A stretch of 64,000 nucleotides of DNA from Palaemon carinicauda (GCF_036898095.1 NC_090726.1:43783262-43847261), one strand, 5' to 3'; positions 1 to 59,839 are shown, counted from the stretch's first letter. Notes: a model not told the origin generated them from the sequence alone. Translations and numbers: made by a program.

Positions 1-899
1 TGAGACTCATCCACTGTCTCACTGAGCAATTGCTCCTCTTCAGCATGCTCATGATGCACTGTAGGGCTTGGTTTATCCTGGGGGCCGATGGAAAAGCCCG
101 AAAATCCCGACTCTGAATCTCCATTCCCAAGTACACAATGGATTGGGAGGGAATGAGTTGAGATTTCTCTATATTGACTAATAGACCTAGGTCTCTGATT
201 AGATCTAAAGTCCAAGAGAGGTTCTCCAGACAACGACGACTCGTGGAGGCTCTCAACAGCCAGTCGTCTAGGTAGAGGGAGGCTCTGATGTTCGATAAGT
301 GCAGGAATTTCGCTACATTCCTCATCAGATGAGTAAAGACCATAGGAGCTGTGCTTAGGCCAAAACACAGGGCTTGGAACTGATAGACAACCTTTCCGAA
401 AACGAATCTCAGGAAAGGTTGGGAGTCTGGATGAATGGGAACGTGAAAGTATGCATCTTTCAAGTCCAACGAGACCATCCAGTCCTCCTGTCTGACCGCT
501 GCTAAGACCGACTTGGTCGTCTCCATTGTGAACGTCTGCTTGGTGACATACTCGTTGAGAGAGCTGACGTCCAGCACTGGTCTCCAACCTCCTGTCTTTT
601 TGGCCACAAGAAAGAGACGGTTGTAGAAGCCCGGGGATTGATGGTCCCGGACTATAACCACTGCCTTCTTCTGCACAAGTAGCGACACCTCCTGTTGCAA
701 TGCTAGCCTCTTGTCCTCTTCTTTGTAGTTGGGAGAGAGGTTGATGGGCGATGTGGTCAGAGGCGGTTTGAGGCAGAATGGAATCCTGTAACCGTACCTC
801 AGCCAACTGACAGACTGTGCGTCTGCACCTCTCTTCTCCCAGGCTTGCCAGAAGATCTTGAGCCTGGCTCCTACTGTTGTCTGGAGAATCTGAGAGTCA
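1..899 (-). CDS. DIRS-like retroelement reverse transcriptase, 3' part beyond window
   Basis: On the minus strand an open frame runs off the window start. It carries the RT core: NRLFLVAKKTGGWRPVLDVS, DWMVSLDLKDAYFHVPIHP, LCFGLSTAPMVFT and the catalytic YLDDWLL, then VNIEKSQLIPSQ and YLGMEIQS. DxKDAYFHVPIHP and YLDDWL are typical of DIRS/Ngaro-type RT. The frame is +1 to the upstream gag and stays open at least 180 nt back into gag, so the two ORFs overlap, as is common in DIRS elements; the true start is not defined. No break is seen, so this copy may be young. The RNase H and tyrosine recombinase expected downstream are outside the window. Confidence 0.88.
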
Positions 900-3596
900 G
901 TGCTTTCCCTTAGATGTCCTGGGTCCTTTCTTAGACTTGCCCCTGTGAGAGTCTGGACGGGAGCTTCCTCGGCTGGGGGCTCTACCACGAAAGGGCGGTA
1001 TGAACCTAGTGGCCGGGGTATCAGCCACTGGAGAGCGATAAGTCTTGGGGACAGAGGTGGTAACCTTAGACTTACGAGCCGATGAAGCTACAAGATCGTG
1101 CGTGTCCTTCTGTATCAGGGCAGCCGACAAGTCCTTAACTAGCTCCTCGGGAAAGAGGAACTTTGAGAGTGGAGCAAAAAGGAGCTGTGACCGCTGGCAC
1201 GGTGTAATGCTGGCTGAGAGGAAGGTACACAGTTGTTCCCTTTTCTTCAAAACCCCTGATACAAATAACGACGCTAGCTCACCCGATCCATCCCTGATAG
1301 CCTTATCCATGCAGGACATAATTAACATGGCAGAGTCTTTGTCCGCAGGAGATGTTTTCTTGCTGAGGGCTCCCAGGCACCAGTCGAGAAAGTTGAACAT
1401 TTCGAAAGCTCTGAACAACCCTTTCAGAAGATGATCCAGGTCTGAGAAGGTCCAACAAACCTTCGAGCGTCTCATCGCAGTCCTCCTAGGCGAGTCCACC
1501 AGACTTGAGAAGTCAGCCTGGGCAGAGGCAGGAACTCCCAAGCCTGGTGCTTCCCCTGTGGCATACCAAACGCAACCTTTCGATGCGAGCTTCGTTGGAG
1601 GGAACATGAAGGAAGTCTTGCCCAGGTGTTGTTTAGACTGAAGCCACTCCCCTAAGGTCCTTAAGGCCCTCTTGGAGGATCTAGCTAGGACAAGCTTAGT
1701 ATAGCTCGACTTAGCTTGTTGCACGCCTAGCGAAAACTCAGATGGAGGAGAGCGGGGAACAGCAGAGACGAAGTGGTCAGGGTAAAGCTCCCTGAGTAGA
1801 GCCAAGACCTTTCTAAAATCAACAGACAATGGAGAAAGCTTAGACTCCTCCACGTCTGATGAGGGATCAAGATGTGCCTCCTCATCATCCGACACTTCAT
1901 CAGCAGAAGGTAGCGAAGCAAAAGGACCAGAATGCTGAACCGCAGAGTCAGAACGGGTAGGAACAACAACAGAGGTTTCCTCAACTTGAGGGAAAACCTG
2001 AGGTTCAGACTGCATAGGCTGAACAACAGTCGGAGCAGAAGGCAGGTGCAAGGGTGAAGGAGGTTGACTCCTAGCAAGAGTTGCACCCAAGGATTGCACC
2101 AGCTGAGCGGAGGACGGAGGCGGAGTAGTCCGTTCCTGTTCCTGAGAGATGAGTGGAGCATGAGAAGGTTGAGGCTGCGCAGAACAAGGTAAAGTTCTAG
2201 CAAGCTGAGGCTCCTGAGGCGCAAGTGCATGGTGTAGATGAGCTTGCCTAGATGAGGGTTGAACTCGGTGCAGCGCTGGTTGAGCAGACAGACTCACGGA
2301 GGGGAGAGGTTGTTGTACCCCAACCGAGAGTTGCACCACTGGTGGAGCAGCAAGGGGAGGAGGAGGAAGAGTGTAACTCTCCTGATCCCAAAGCAAGGGT
2401 TGCCTTAAAGAAGGCTGAGGCTGAACAACACTGTGAACAGCAAACTCCGAAAGTGGTTCAACATCGTACGCCTGGCAGATGGTGCTGCGACCAGGCGGAG
2501 CAGGTGCAGGCTGGGCGAGCACAGGCGGAGCAGGTGCAGGCTGGGCGAGCACAGGTGCAGCGAGAACAGGTGGAGGGAGTGCAGGAGGTGCAACACTCTC
2601 AGCCCGACACTCACGCATCAAGTCCGAAAGCTGAACTTGCATGGACTGAAGCAGGGTCCACTTGGGGTCGGCAGAAACGATAACAGACTGAGGTAAAGTC
2701 ACAGTCGGGGTCTGCATAGGCAGAACCTTACTCCTCTTGGGCGGAGTACAGTCGACCGATGACAGAGGCGAGTCGGAGCTGAGCCAATGACTGCAACCTG
2801 GCTGAGCACTCGCTGACTGAACTCTACGTTTAAGCGGTCTCGAGACCTGAGACCAACGTTTCTTCCCTGCATGAAGATCAGCGGACGAGAAGACGGGCTC
2901 AATCGTCTGCAGGTGGGAGTGACGGTCTAAGGAAGACACGCCCGCAACCACCGAGGATAATTCTGTGCGCCTAACAAGGCCTGTCGAACCCTTAAGCCCT
3001 TCGACATTGCTTCTCCCCTGGGCATGGGAGCTTGCAAGAGGTCCCGGACTGGGAGGACGACTGGCTCGCACAGAAAAATCCTCACGCACCACACTGGCAC
3101 CACTAGCACTTGGCACTGCACAGACACTAGCACTCGTCACAGCACTGGCACTATTTCCACCCACTGCACTCTTGACCTTCAGTTCTTTAACCTCGGCCAT
3201 CAGAGACTTATGGTCACTTACCACTGATTCTACTTTATCTCCTAAAGCCTGAATAGCACGCAAAACAGTTGACATATCAGGCGGAGGGCACACAGTAGGT
3301 TCGGGGGTAGCCACTACAGGGGTAGGAAAAGGTAGGGGATCATGAGGTGAGGAAAACATAGAAGAGTGAGAAGAACTTCTCCTAGCTCTAGTTCTCTCTA
3401 ACTTGGATGAATATTTTAAAAGACGTACAAAATCCAATTCCGAAAGTCCGGCGCACTCCTCACACCGATTTTCTAATAGACAGGGCCTGTCCCTACAGTC
3501 AGAACAAGCGGTGTGAGGATCTACCGAGACCTTCGGAATACGCCTATTGCAAGACCTACATCGTCTATGGGAGGGAGCTTGCGAAACGTCAGACAT
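897..3596 (-). CDS. DIRS-like retroelement gag-like ORF1, 899 aa, intact
   Basis: One uninterrupted frame. The N-terminus is Cys-rich (CRSCNRR, then CSDCRDRPC and CEEC), a possible zinc-binding unit. The middle is a long Pro/Gln/Ser-rich region with short Pro-Ala repeats (PVLAQPAPAP). The C-terminal about 280 residues are conserved with the decayed element at 19268-25560: YPDHF versus YPEDF, LGKTSFMFPPTKLAS versus LGKTTFSFPPTRLAS, GVPAS, AMRRSKV versus AMTKSKV, DLDHLLK versus EMDHLLK. The end is basic (SRGSSRPDSHRGKSKKGPR), as nucleic-acid binding would need. The role as a Gag-type particle protein is inferred from position before RT; the family is known only as DIRS ORF1. Confidence 0.8.
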   Translation of the reverse strand: MSDVSQAPSHRRCRSCNRRIPKVSVDPHTACSDCRDRPCLLENRCEECAGLSELDFVRLLKYSSKLERTRARRSSSHSSMFSSPHDPLPFPTPVVATPEPTVCPPPDMSTVLRAIQALGDKVESVVSDHKSLMAEVKELKVKSAVGGNSASAVTSASVCAVPSASGASVVREDFSVRASRPPSPGPLASSHAQGRSNVEGLKGSTGLVRRTELSSVVAGVSSLDRHSHLQTIEPVFSSADLHAGKKRWSQVSRPLKRRVQSASAQPGCSHWLSSDSPLSSVDCTPPKRSKVLPMQTPTVTLPQSVIVSADPKWTLLQSMQVQLSDLMRECRAESVAPPALPPPVLAAPVLAQPAPAPPVLAQPAPAPPGRSTICQAYDVEPLSEFAVHSVVQPQPSLRQPLLWDQESYTLPPPPLAAPPVVQLSVGVQQPLPSVSLSAQPALHRVQPSSRQAHLHHALAPQEPQLARTLPCSAQPQPSHAPLISQEQERTTPPPSSAQLVQSLGATLARSQPPSPLHLPSAPTVVQPMQSEPQVFPQVEETSVVVPTRSDSAVQHSGPFASLPSADEVSDDEEAHLDPSSDVEESKLSPLSVDFRKVLALLRELYPDHFVSAVPRSPPSEFSLGVQQAKSSYTKLVLARSSKRALRTLGEWLQSKQHLGKTSFMFPPTKLASKGCVWYATGEAPGLGVPASAQADFSSLVDSPRRTAMRRSKVCWTFSDLDHLLKGLFRAFEMFNFLDWCLGALSKKTSPADKDSAMLIMSCMDKAIRDGSGELASLFVSGVLKKREQLCTFLSASITPCQRSQLLFAPLSKFLFPEELVKDLSAALIQKDTHDLVASSARKSKVTTSVPKTYRSPVADTPATRFIPPFRGRAPSRGSSRPDSHRGKSKKGPRTSKGKH

Positions 3597-3962
3597 CTTG
3601 TTTCAAAGAGTAAGTCAAAGGGTAATCCAAAAACGAGCAAAAATTCATTAACCGTTAATCAGAGTTTATATAAAAGCTAACTAGCTAATATAAAAAGGAT
3701 TCCAGTATGCGACAGCCGTTAATCTAAGAGAATACTTCACCAAATATCCATGAATAAACTCGAAGACCATGAGCGTATCCCAGAACGTCTAGCCGGAAGC
3801 ACGACAGAGGAATAATTGAGGAGGTGTCAACAACAAATGATTGAGTACCTGGCCACAGGTGGCGCTGGTAAGTACACCCCCTTCTAGTATTGTGATAGCT
3901 GGCGTATCCCTCCATAGAATTCTGTCGGGCAACGGAGTTGACAGCTACATGATTATCGGGTA
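3597..3962 (-). mobile_element. 5' leader and probable terminal repeat of the window-start DIRS-like element
   Basis: Non-coding stretch between the gag start and intron sequence next to POSH exon 13. The outer edge near 3960 is estimated from the change to AT-rich intron; the partner inverted repeat would be outside the window, so the end cannot be proved here. Confidence 0.45.
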
Positions 3963-4031
3963 AGTTTAATATTGAAAAATAGATAGCTTGTGGTATAAAT
4001 TATAAAATAAACTTAAAATTGAGCGACTTAC

Positions 4032-52747
<48,716 letters not shown>

Positions 52748-52939
52748 GCTGACATTGTTAAGACAATTTACTCCCACATTTTCTTTTTTTTTATTTTTAC
52801 CTGGAAATATAAAGATCAGCATTAGCAAATACAACACAGTATTTCAAAAAGTAATATGTACAGCCCTAATACCATAAATACTACAAATAATTTGTATTTT
52901 TCCTAACGATGCACATCTGAGTCTTTTATCAACACTCTT

Positions 52940-54470
52940 GCTTGGTCCAGTGTCTCAACGCTAGGTGTCATAGAAAGTAAGCTCTCCATCCTTCAGTCGC
53001 TGCGTACGTGACAAGAGATGTTCTAGTAGAAACGACAGAAGGGACGAGCTCTTAAAAGGTTTTTCTCGGCAGGCCCCCATTCCAGGTTGAGTCTGGAGCC
53101 CTCCCCTATCGGACCTAATGATAGAGGAGGATGGCTGTCTTGCAACCATTGTCTCTTCAGCTCCCATTAAAGAGACCGCAGGTGGAGACGACTGTTTGGA
53201 ATGAGACGTTCCAAGGAGGCAAAATGATCCGACAACTTCTGCCAAGGCTGTGCTGGCAAATAGGGCTGTTGAAAGAAAGGCATAGCCAACCTTTCCAAAG
53301 TATACCAGTCTGTCACAAGATGGGAAGCCTTTCTTACAACGGTGCCGATGTCCATACCTGGGTAAATCAATATTTATTTGGGCACTAGAAGTGACCTCTT
53401 CTGGTTCACCATGATCCCCGGCTCATGGCAGAACAAGAGAAGCCTGTCTCAGTGGAGGGGGAGGTTGTCTTTCAAATCTGCCAAGATCAACCAACGTCCA
53501 GGTAGTGCAGTAGACGAGTGCCACTGGTGTGTGCCCATACTGAAAATAAAGTAAAACTCAGGTGAAAACTTGCGGAGCTGTTGAGAAAACAAAGCAAACA
53601 ACTTTGAATCGATACTCTCTGCTCACTACTACAAACGGCGGTACTTTCTGGCGGGAGGTTGGATTGCGATCTGGAAGTAAACATCATTAAGTCAACCATC
53701 AAGAAGTCTAATGGCCTGATCACCTCCTGGAATCTCTATCCTGAATGAGGTTTGTACAACACTTGTTCAGTGCTGTGAGGTCTATGTCCAGCTTCCAGCT
53801 TCCAGACATCTATACATGAATCAACTGAAGAAGCCTAGGGAGCTGTCACTTCCACTGCGTTCAGCAATAGTCCTTGGACCGCACTAAATGGGGGCAGAAG
53901 ATGCCCCTGCGTGTCTTTATTCTGTCCCATGGATATCCGTAAGTAACAAGTCAATACATGAGCAAGGTCATGTGTAAACAGATAGGAGAGCATCAGTATG
54001 TGACTGCTCTAAGTTGGCATTCTGCCTTCAAAGCCCTCAAAATTTAAAATGGGTGCACAAGTGTAGATGCTCCCATAGAAGAGTATTCTATAAAGCAAGT
54101 GAGAGGGGCGAGATTGATTGTAAGTGGGCGAGATGTGCGATCGATCGCGAGCAGGCGTCAATCATGAGTTGAGTAGACAAGGTTGTGGCTTGCAATTGCT
54201 CACATAAGCAATGAAGTTTTCTTATGAACGCACCAACATCTAGTAGCTTGTCTAGTATCCCTCTAATGGGAGTGTCATTCTAAAAGATGATCGTGATTGC
54301 AAACAGATGAGGAGACGGTAAAGTACCAGGATGAAATCTAGCTATCTTCTTCGTCTTCTGTGAAGGACTGAGCACCATTGTATCTCTCATGGGGAGAGAA
54401 ATGGTAGGAATGACTTATAAAACTATCAACGACTTCCATGACTAATCGTCCAGTTGAGAAACAGGAAGGG
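52940..54470 (-). pseudogene. DIRS-like reverse transcriptase relic just upstream of the POSH start exon
   Basis: In broken minus-strand frames: near 53800-53640 LDIDLTALNK, QAIRLLDG, LNDVYFQIAIQPPARKYRR (the RT palm segment seen as LDLKDAYFHVPIHP in the intact copy); near 53510 LLHYLDVG where YLDD stands in active RT; near 53240-53140 LGTLSS-like and RLHLRSL (post-RT block) and RQPSSS. Multiple stops and frameshifts make it dead. 54040-54330 has repetitive words like those in the relic at 17220-17600, perhaps the gag region. It ends about 140 bp upstream of the exon carrying the POSH start codon. Confidence 0.7.
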
Positions 54471-55133
54471 CAGTGGCCCTGTTCTCTTCTGACTGGCAAT
54501 GTTAGTCAGCCGACTGACCAGGTGCCTGAGGCAAAGGGAAGTACAAGGATCATGTCAGGCGAACGGGGTCTTTTGGTCCCCTTTAGAGGGAGATTCAGAT
54601 CTTTTGACGATCTCCCCTATTTTACTTCTTGCTCCTGTGTTCCGACACCTTTATGGTAGAATAAGTGTCCTACCCGGTATTGCAAGGTGTCTAATTCTGT
54701 CCCCTTTGTAACAAGAAAATAAGGAGAGGCGACCAGGGATAAGAAACTCGGACCTAGGACCAACGGAGGAGTTGATGGAGAATGTGGAGAAAAATGGGCA
54801 GCCAGGAGACTTACCAACTCTTTGTTATCAAGATCATATTTTTGTAATTTTTTTAACTTCTATGATGATGGAGCTTTACCTCATCCAAAAGAAGACCACA
54901 ACCCTTTTGCCAAGTTGTTGTTATCCTTTGATGAAGGGTTTCCATTCCTCGAATATAACTCAAGGTATGAAGTTTCCATGTTTCGAAAGCGTCAAATAAA
55001 AGCTGTATATTTTTTTTTTTATCATGAATTATTGATATGTATTTACTTCTGATGTTCGGGGTTACAGTATCTTCACTGAATTCCATTACAAACCTTTAAA
55101 AATTAATATGTACATTTACTGACTTGTTTAAAG

Positions 55134-55235
55134 CATCGAGTAAGTTTTCTCTTTCGTACGGGAATAACATTTTTAGAATACGACCATTTTAGTTTACGAA
55201 CTCGCTTCCGAATCGAATTGAACTTGTACTAGCGG
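55134..55235. repeat. Possible pogo-type MITE fragment
   Basis: ttcgtacgggaataac, gaatacgaccattttag and tttacgaactcgcttccgaa resemble the tacgaaa-rich element at 4234-4480. Confidence 0.35.
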
Positions 55236-55691
55236 TGCAAAGAGGTTCTTCAAGATGACCTAGCCCTGACTAAAGTTCAGGATGGAAGAAAAACGGTGAT
55301 GACCTGACATCGGAGCCTTTGTATATCAGCGGCCAGTTCCTCCCATGTGCATGAAAAATGCAAGACTAACCTAAACTTCCACGCCTAACATAACCTACAA
55401 GCCATGACCTTACCATGGGGTGGATAATGGCCCTCTGCGACCTCCCTTACACTGTCATATTCTTAGTCAGCCGTCATCATACATATAGGTGGTCACTATT
55501 ATGTATACAACCCGTCATCAAAATCATTTACGACGTACCCTACCGTAGGTTAGGTTGCATCCCTTTATTTCACTTGTTTTTGTATTCTCCCACACAATAA
55601 GCCATTCCTCTCTTTCATAGTATACAGGGTGTACGTATGGCATGCCTCATAACTCCCTTATCTTTAATGATATTGCTAAGAATAACGTATT

Positions 55692-55920
55692 ATTATTATT
55701 GTTATTACAAACTAGGCTAAAACCGTAACTGGAAAAGCAAGATGCTATAAACCCATGGGCTTCAACAGGGGAAAAATACCTCAGTGAGGAAAGGAAACAA
55801 GGAAAAAAAATACGAGAAGTAATAAACGATCAAAATAAAATATACTAAGAACAGTAACAATACTGTATTTGAATCAGATCTTTCATATGTAAACTGTAAA
55901 AGATTAAAAACAAACAGGAG
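55692..55920 (-). mobile_element. AAT-tailed SINE-like repeat, diverged partial
   Basis: ctggaaaagcaagatgctat, aacaggggaaaaatacctca and gaggaaaggaaacaaggaaa. Confidence 0.75.
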
Positions 55921-55925
55921 TTGCC

Positions 55926-56668
55926 TGGGGGCGTTAGCAAGCCCCCTTTCGTAAGTAGGTAAGGACACGGCTTGTAGGTTGGATTAGGTGGGGAAGTTTA
56001 GGTTAAGCGGTGTTCTTTACACGCGGAAGGTCCTGTCCCTCATTATACAAAGGAGCCTAGTATTATGAGATAATTACATTGTATGAAAATTACAGAGTGA
56101 ATGTAGTTCGTTGAGACGTGTAAACTTCCTTATCACTTATCAAATTAATTTTATTAACAAGGAAAAATGTTGAGGTTGCATGTATGATAGTCGACACCTA
56201 TATGTATGATGACAGAAGACTAAGAATAAAGCAGTGTAAGGGGGGTCGCAGGGGGTGTTGGCTCCCCCCGTTTGGTAAGTAGATAAGGACACGGCTTGTA
56301 GGTTAGGTTAGGGGGGGGGGGGGGGAGTTTAGTTTAGTTGGTGTCCTTATGCCATGCTCACTGGAGGAAGTGGCCGCTGATATACAAACGCTCCAAATGT
56401 TGATTATCTCGGTTTGAAATACGATGATAGGAAGCTAGTTTTACGATTTACGAGACCAGTTGCGAAGCACAAGCCAGTTTGATACTCAGCCTTGGGGTAA
56501 ATTAAGGATATGGCAGTCTAAAGGGACTTGCAGGGGGTGGACATACCGTTTTCATTACAGTTACAGATGGGGAAAACTTTCTCATTAAAAAACCGCTCTT
56601 TTTCTACAGAATTACGCCTGTTTTCTCTAAAAACGACACATATTTCCCCCGCAAATAAATACTTGGTG

Positions 56669-56756
<88 letters not shown>

Positions 56757-56960
56757 AATAATGGGGAAACGCCCCAGTGGGAACCTGGGGTTTTGGGTAA
56801 GGAAAACAGTATATAATGATAAAACAAACCTTTTCTTCTCTATATATTATTTTCTTGGACTCCCCGTACGTAAATATAACTTTACCTGCATACCACCCCC
56901 GTTAAGTAGGTAACGACACAACTCCTCGGTTAGGTTAGGTGGGGAACCTTGGGTTAGGAG
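55926..56960. repeat. Three dispersed copies of an about 90-bp ggttaggttagg-containing repeat
   Basis: Copies near 55926-56025, 56238-56350 and 56888-56960 share aagtaggtaaggacacggct, tgtaggttaggttaggtggg-like sequence and ggtgttc/ggtgtcc. They carry short TTAGG-type words, the arthropod telomere repeat, but only two or three in a row. A poly-G tract lies in the second (56309-56325). Confidence 0.7.
56671..56750. repeat. (AT)n microsatellite
   Basis: About 40 TA units, uninterrupted. Confidence 0.97.
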
Positions 56961-57321
56961 GCACTCGTGTGGTTTTTCAGTCATAAATTTCTAAATTTTA
57001 CACCATTTCTGTACTAACGAACTACAAAGGCTCCGGAAAAATATTATGCAAACCATATATAGTTTCTTTTAATGTAATATAAAACACGTGATGAGGAAAT
57101 TGCTGTAGGATAATCATTAAAGATAGTTAGCATCTTGGTAAGATACCCAAACAAAAATATATGATATTTATGCTTAAAAATTTTATATTATATAAAAATT
57201 GCATTGATATAGACTTAGGCTTAACTAAATAACAGTTTTATATCAAAATAGAGACGTTAATGACCTATGACCAATCTAATGGCCAATTAAAGACAGGATA
57301 CGAGTGCAAATTAACGTTAAT

Positions 57322-57658
57322 TAAACCTTATTCGTTAATACAAAAATGTTAATAGATAAGAAATAATGATTTTTAATGCAATTAAATCTAAAATTCTAAA
57401 TCCCGCCTTAAAATAGTAATAAATACATATAGGTTGTTTATAATGATTGAAGAGAAGACCCCTCTTACCTTAACCTCAAATTACATTAATTATACCTTAT
57501 TAATTAATACAAACATATTAATAGATAAGAAGTAACCATTTTCAATTCAATTAAACGTAAAAACTCTAAATCCCGCCTTAAAATAGCAATAAATACATAA
57601 AGATGTGTTGTTTATTATGATAGAAGGGAGGACCCCTCCCACCTTAACCTCTAATATA
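57322..57658 (+). repeat. Tandem duplication of about 168 bp
   Basis: 57322-57488 and 57489-57658 share gttaatagataagaa, ctaaatcccgccttaaaata, ataaatacata and gacccctc...accttaacct with about 15-20% differences. Confidence 0.88.
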
Positions 57659-57717
57659 TTTCTCCCCTTTTACGGGTTAACTGTGTCACTTCCATCTTGA
57701 CTCTTTCTTCCACTCAC

Positions 57718-57900
57718 CACAGGTTGCTCGCCAACTCCATTACGAGTGAAATGACACCAGAAATAAACTCGTGTGACAAGCAACCATAGTGTATTTCTTG
57801 CAATGCCCCCTTCTTCCTTTGCCTGGTGGTTGAGGTTGCCAGATGAACGCGCGGCGATACAGGGTTGCCAAGGGTTTCTAAGCGAGAAAAGGACAACTTC
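57718..57900 (-). promoter_or_regulatory. Possible POSH 5' UTR exon / promoter zone
   Basis: A strong donor (cctgtg|gtgagtgg) lies at 57718/57717 on the minus strand, upstream of POSH, with fairly GC-balanced, CpG-containing sequence before it (for example gcgcggcg near 57850). The first coding exon has an acceptor, so an upstream non-coding exon is required; this is the best place I see. There is no TATA or transcript evidence, so this is a guess. Confidence 0.22.
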
Positions 57901-57945
57901 TCATCAGCTGTAGCTTTAAAAGGACAACCCATTAGTAAAAGTATT

Positions 57946-58302
57946 TATTTATTATTATTATTATTACTTACTAAGCTACAACCCTAGTTGGAAAAGCAGT
58001 ATGCTATAAGCCCAGGGGCTCCAACAGGGAAAATAGCTCAGTGCGGAAAGGAAAAAAGGAAAATAAAATATTCTAAGAAGAGTAACAACAATAAATATCT
58101 CCTATATAAACTATAAAAACTTTAACAAAACAAGAGGAAGAGAAATAAGATAGGAGTGTGTGCTCGAGTGTACCCTCAAGCAAGAGAACTCTAACCCAAG
58201 ACAGTGAAAGGCCATGGTACAGAGGCTATGGCACTACCCAAGACTAGAGAACAGTGGTTTGATTTTGGAGTGTCCTTCTCCTAGAAGAGCTGCTTACCAT
58301 AT
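57946..58302 (-). mobile_element. AAT-tailed SINE-like repeat, cut short by palindrome
   Basis: (TTA)n then ctaagctacaaccctagttg to tagaagagctgcttaccat, where the homology stops abruptly at the left end of the palindrome at 58304. Confidence 0.87.
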
Positions 58303-58303
58303 T

Positions 58304-58661
58304 TCTGACTGATGAAGGATAATTTCAATACCGATAGACAAAGATCTGATTTTTTTTTCTATATCAGAAATTAGCGTAAACTACAGTATTTCGTGTTAAT
58401 ATTTGCCTACTGTACTTCTTGGCTGGATGTTCAGTCTGTTATCACTACATGTATGCAATTTTTTTACTTGTTGTTGTTTAATACCCCAACAACAACAAGT
58501 AAAAAAATTGCATACATGTAGTGATAACAGACTGAACATCCAGCCAAGAAGTACAGTAGGCAAATATTAACACGAAATACTGTAGTTTACGCTAATTTCT
58601 GATATAGAAAAAAAATCAGATTTTTGTCTATCGGTATTGAAATTATCCTTCATCAGTCAGA
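58304..58661. repeat. Near-perfect 358-bp palindrome
   Basis: Left arm tctgactgatgaaggataat...cttgttgttg, spacer of about 11 nt (tttaatacccc), right arm aacaacaacaag...catcagtcaga. Arms of about 173 bp pair with only one or two substitutions and a small T-run difference. No coding frame, no terminal target duplication noticed. Confidence 0.95.
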
Positions 58662-58983
58662 AGTAAATACATAAAATAGCTCCTAATATCACAGGCATAT
58701 TTGGTAATGTTAAGATATACTGTGCGATATTAAAGTACTTGTAGTGAAAATTCAATGGTGTGATTACATATAGGATATTCACATTTTAAGCCAAACTTTC
58801 TTTTTATGATATTGCTAACGGCCAACCCATTTTATTAAAAAGGCCAAATTTGAAGTTTTTTGGCATTAAAAGGACAACCTAGCAACTCTGCGGCGAAGTC
58901 AACTCTGGGGATTTGTTGGTTATCGTCGATAGAAGAGAAAAACTGTCGTACTTGAGGTCGAGTGTCATTAAAAGGGATAAAAT

Positions 58984-58985
58984 GT

Positions 58986-59033
<48 letters not shown>

Positions 59034-59432
59034 GGTACAACCCTAGTTGGAAAAGCAGGATGTTATAAGCCCAAGGGTTCCAAGACGGAAAATAGCCCAG
59101 TGAGGAAAGGAAATAGACAAAGTTTAAGACTATTATTATTATTATTATTATTACTATTATTTGCTAAGCTATATCCCTAGTTGGAAAAGCAGGATGTTAT
59201 AAGCCCAAGGGCTCCAACATGGAAAATAGCCCAGTGAGGAAAGGAACTAAGGATATAAATATACTATAAAAGTAGTAATTAACAATTAAAATAAAATACT
59301 TTTTAGAACAGTAACAAAATTGAAATAAATCTCATATATAAACTAAAAAACTAAAAAAATAAATAAAAACAAGAGGAAAAGAAATAATATAGAGTAGTGT
59401 ACCCGAGTGTAACCTCTAGCAAGAGAACAATA
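58984..59432 (-). mobile_element. Two consecutive AAT-tailed SINE-like partial copies
   Basis: 58984-59130: (ATT)n, ggtacaaccctagttggaaa...ggaaatag. 59131-59432: (ATT)n, gctaagctatatccctagtt...gcaagagaac. Both are reverse orientation, head-to-tail, each cut at a different 5' point. Confidence 0.85.
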
Positions 59433-59839
59433 TAGTTATTTTGTGGATAATAATTTTGTTATTTTCTTTTAAGTACATTTATAATTTTTGGCATTATTAT
59501 TACTTATAATTTACTAATCAATATAATCACTACCACTCAAAAAGGTTATATTTCAAATTGAGAGTATATTGCGACTATGATAAACGTAGACCTATAGTTC
59601 ACCGTCACATTTTTCATATAGTGTAGCATTCAACTTCCGTTAGGCACAATTTCATTTAAAAACTACTTAAAGTACGAACGAAATAATATTCACAGTTCTT
59701 CGGTAATGTATTATACAATATATTATTATAGGAGTACATACATACAACTTACATAGATACATACATACACTTACATTATATTAGTTCTTTGAAAATTAAG
59801 TTGCCAAAATGTATTCTACATTTATAATAGTTGCAAGTA
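59433..59839. other. AT-rich spacer, nothing recognised
   Basis: Short acat/catac repeats near 59740-59775 only. Confidence 0.5.

Noticed and set aside
1045..1434. 129-codon plus-strand frame
   Set aside because: It is a shadow of the intact minus-strand gag-like frame, which matches the gag of the second DIRS element.
53131..53388. Plus-strand 85-codon frame
   Set aside because: The minus strand of the same stretch reads as DIRS RT blocks, which explains the base composition.
56238..56350. Interstitial telomere (TTAGG) insertion
   Set aside because: Only two or three TTAGG words occur, in each of three copies of a larger repeat, so they are part of that repeat.
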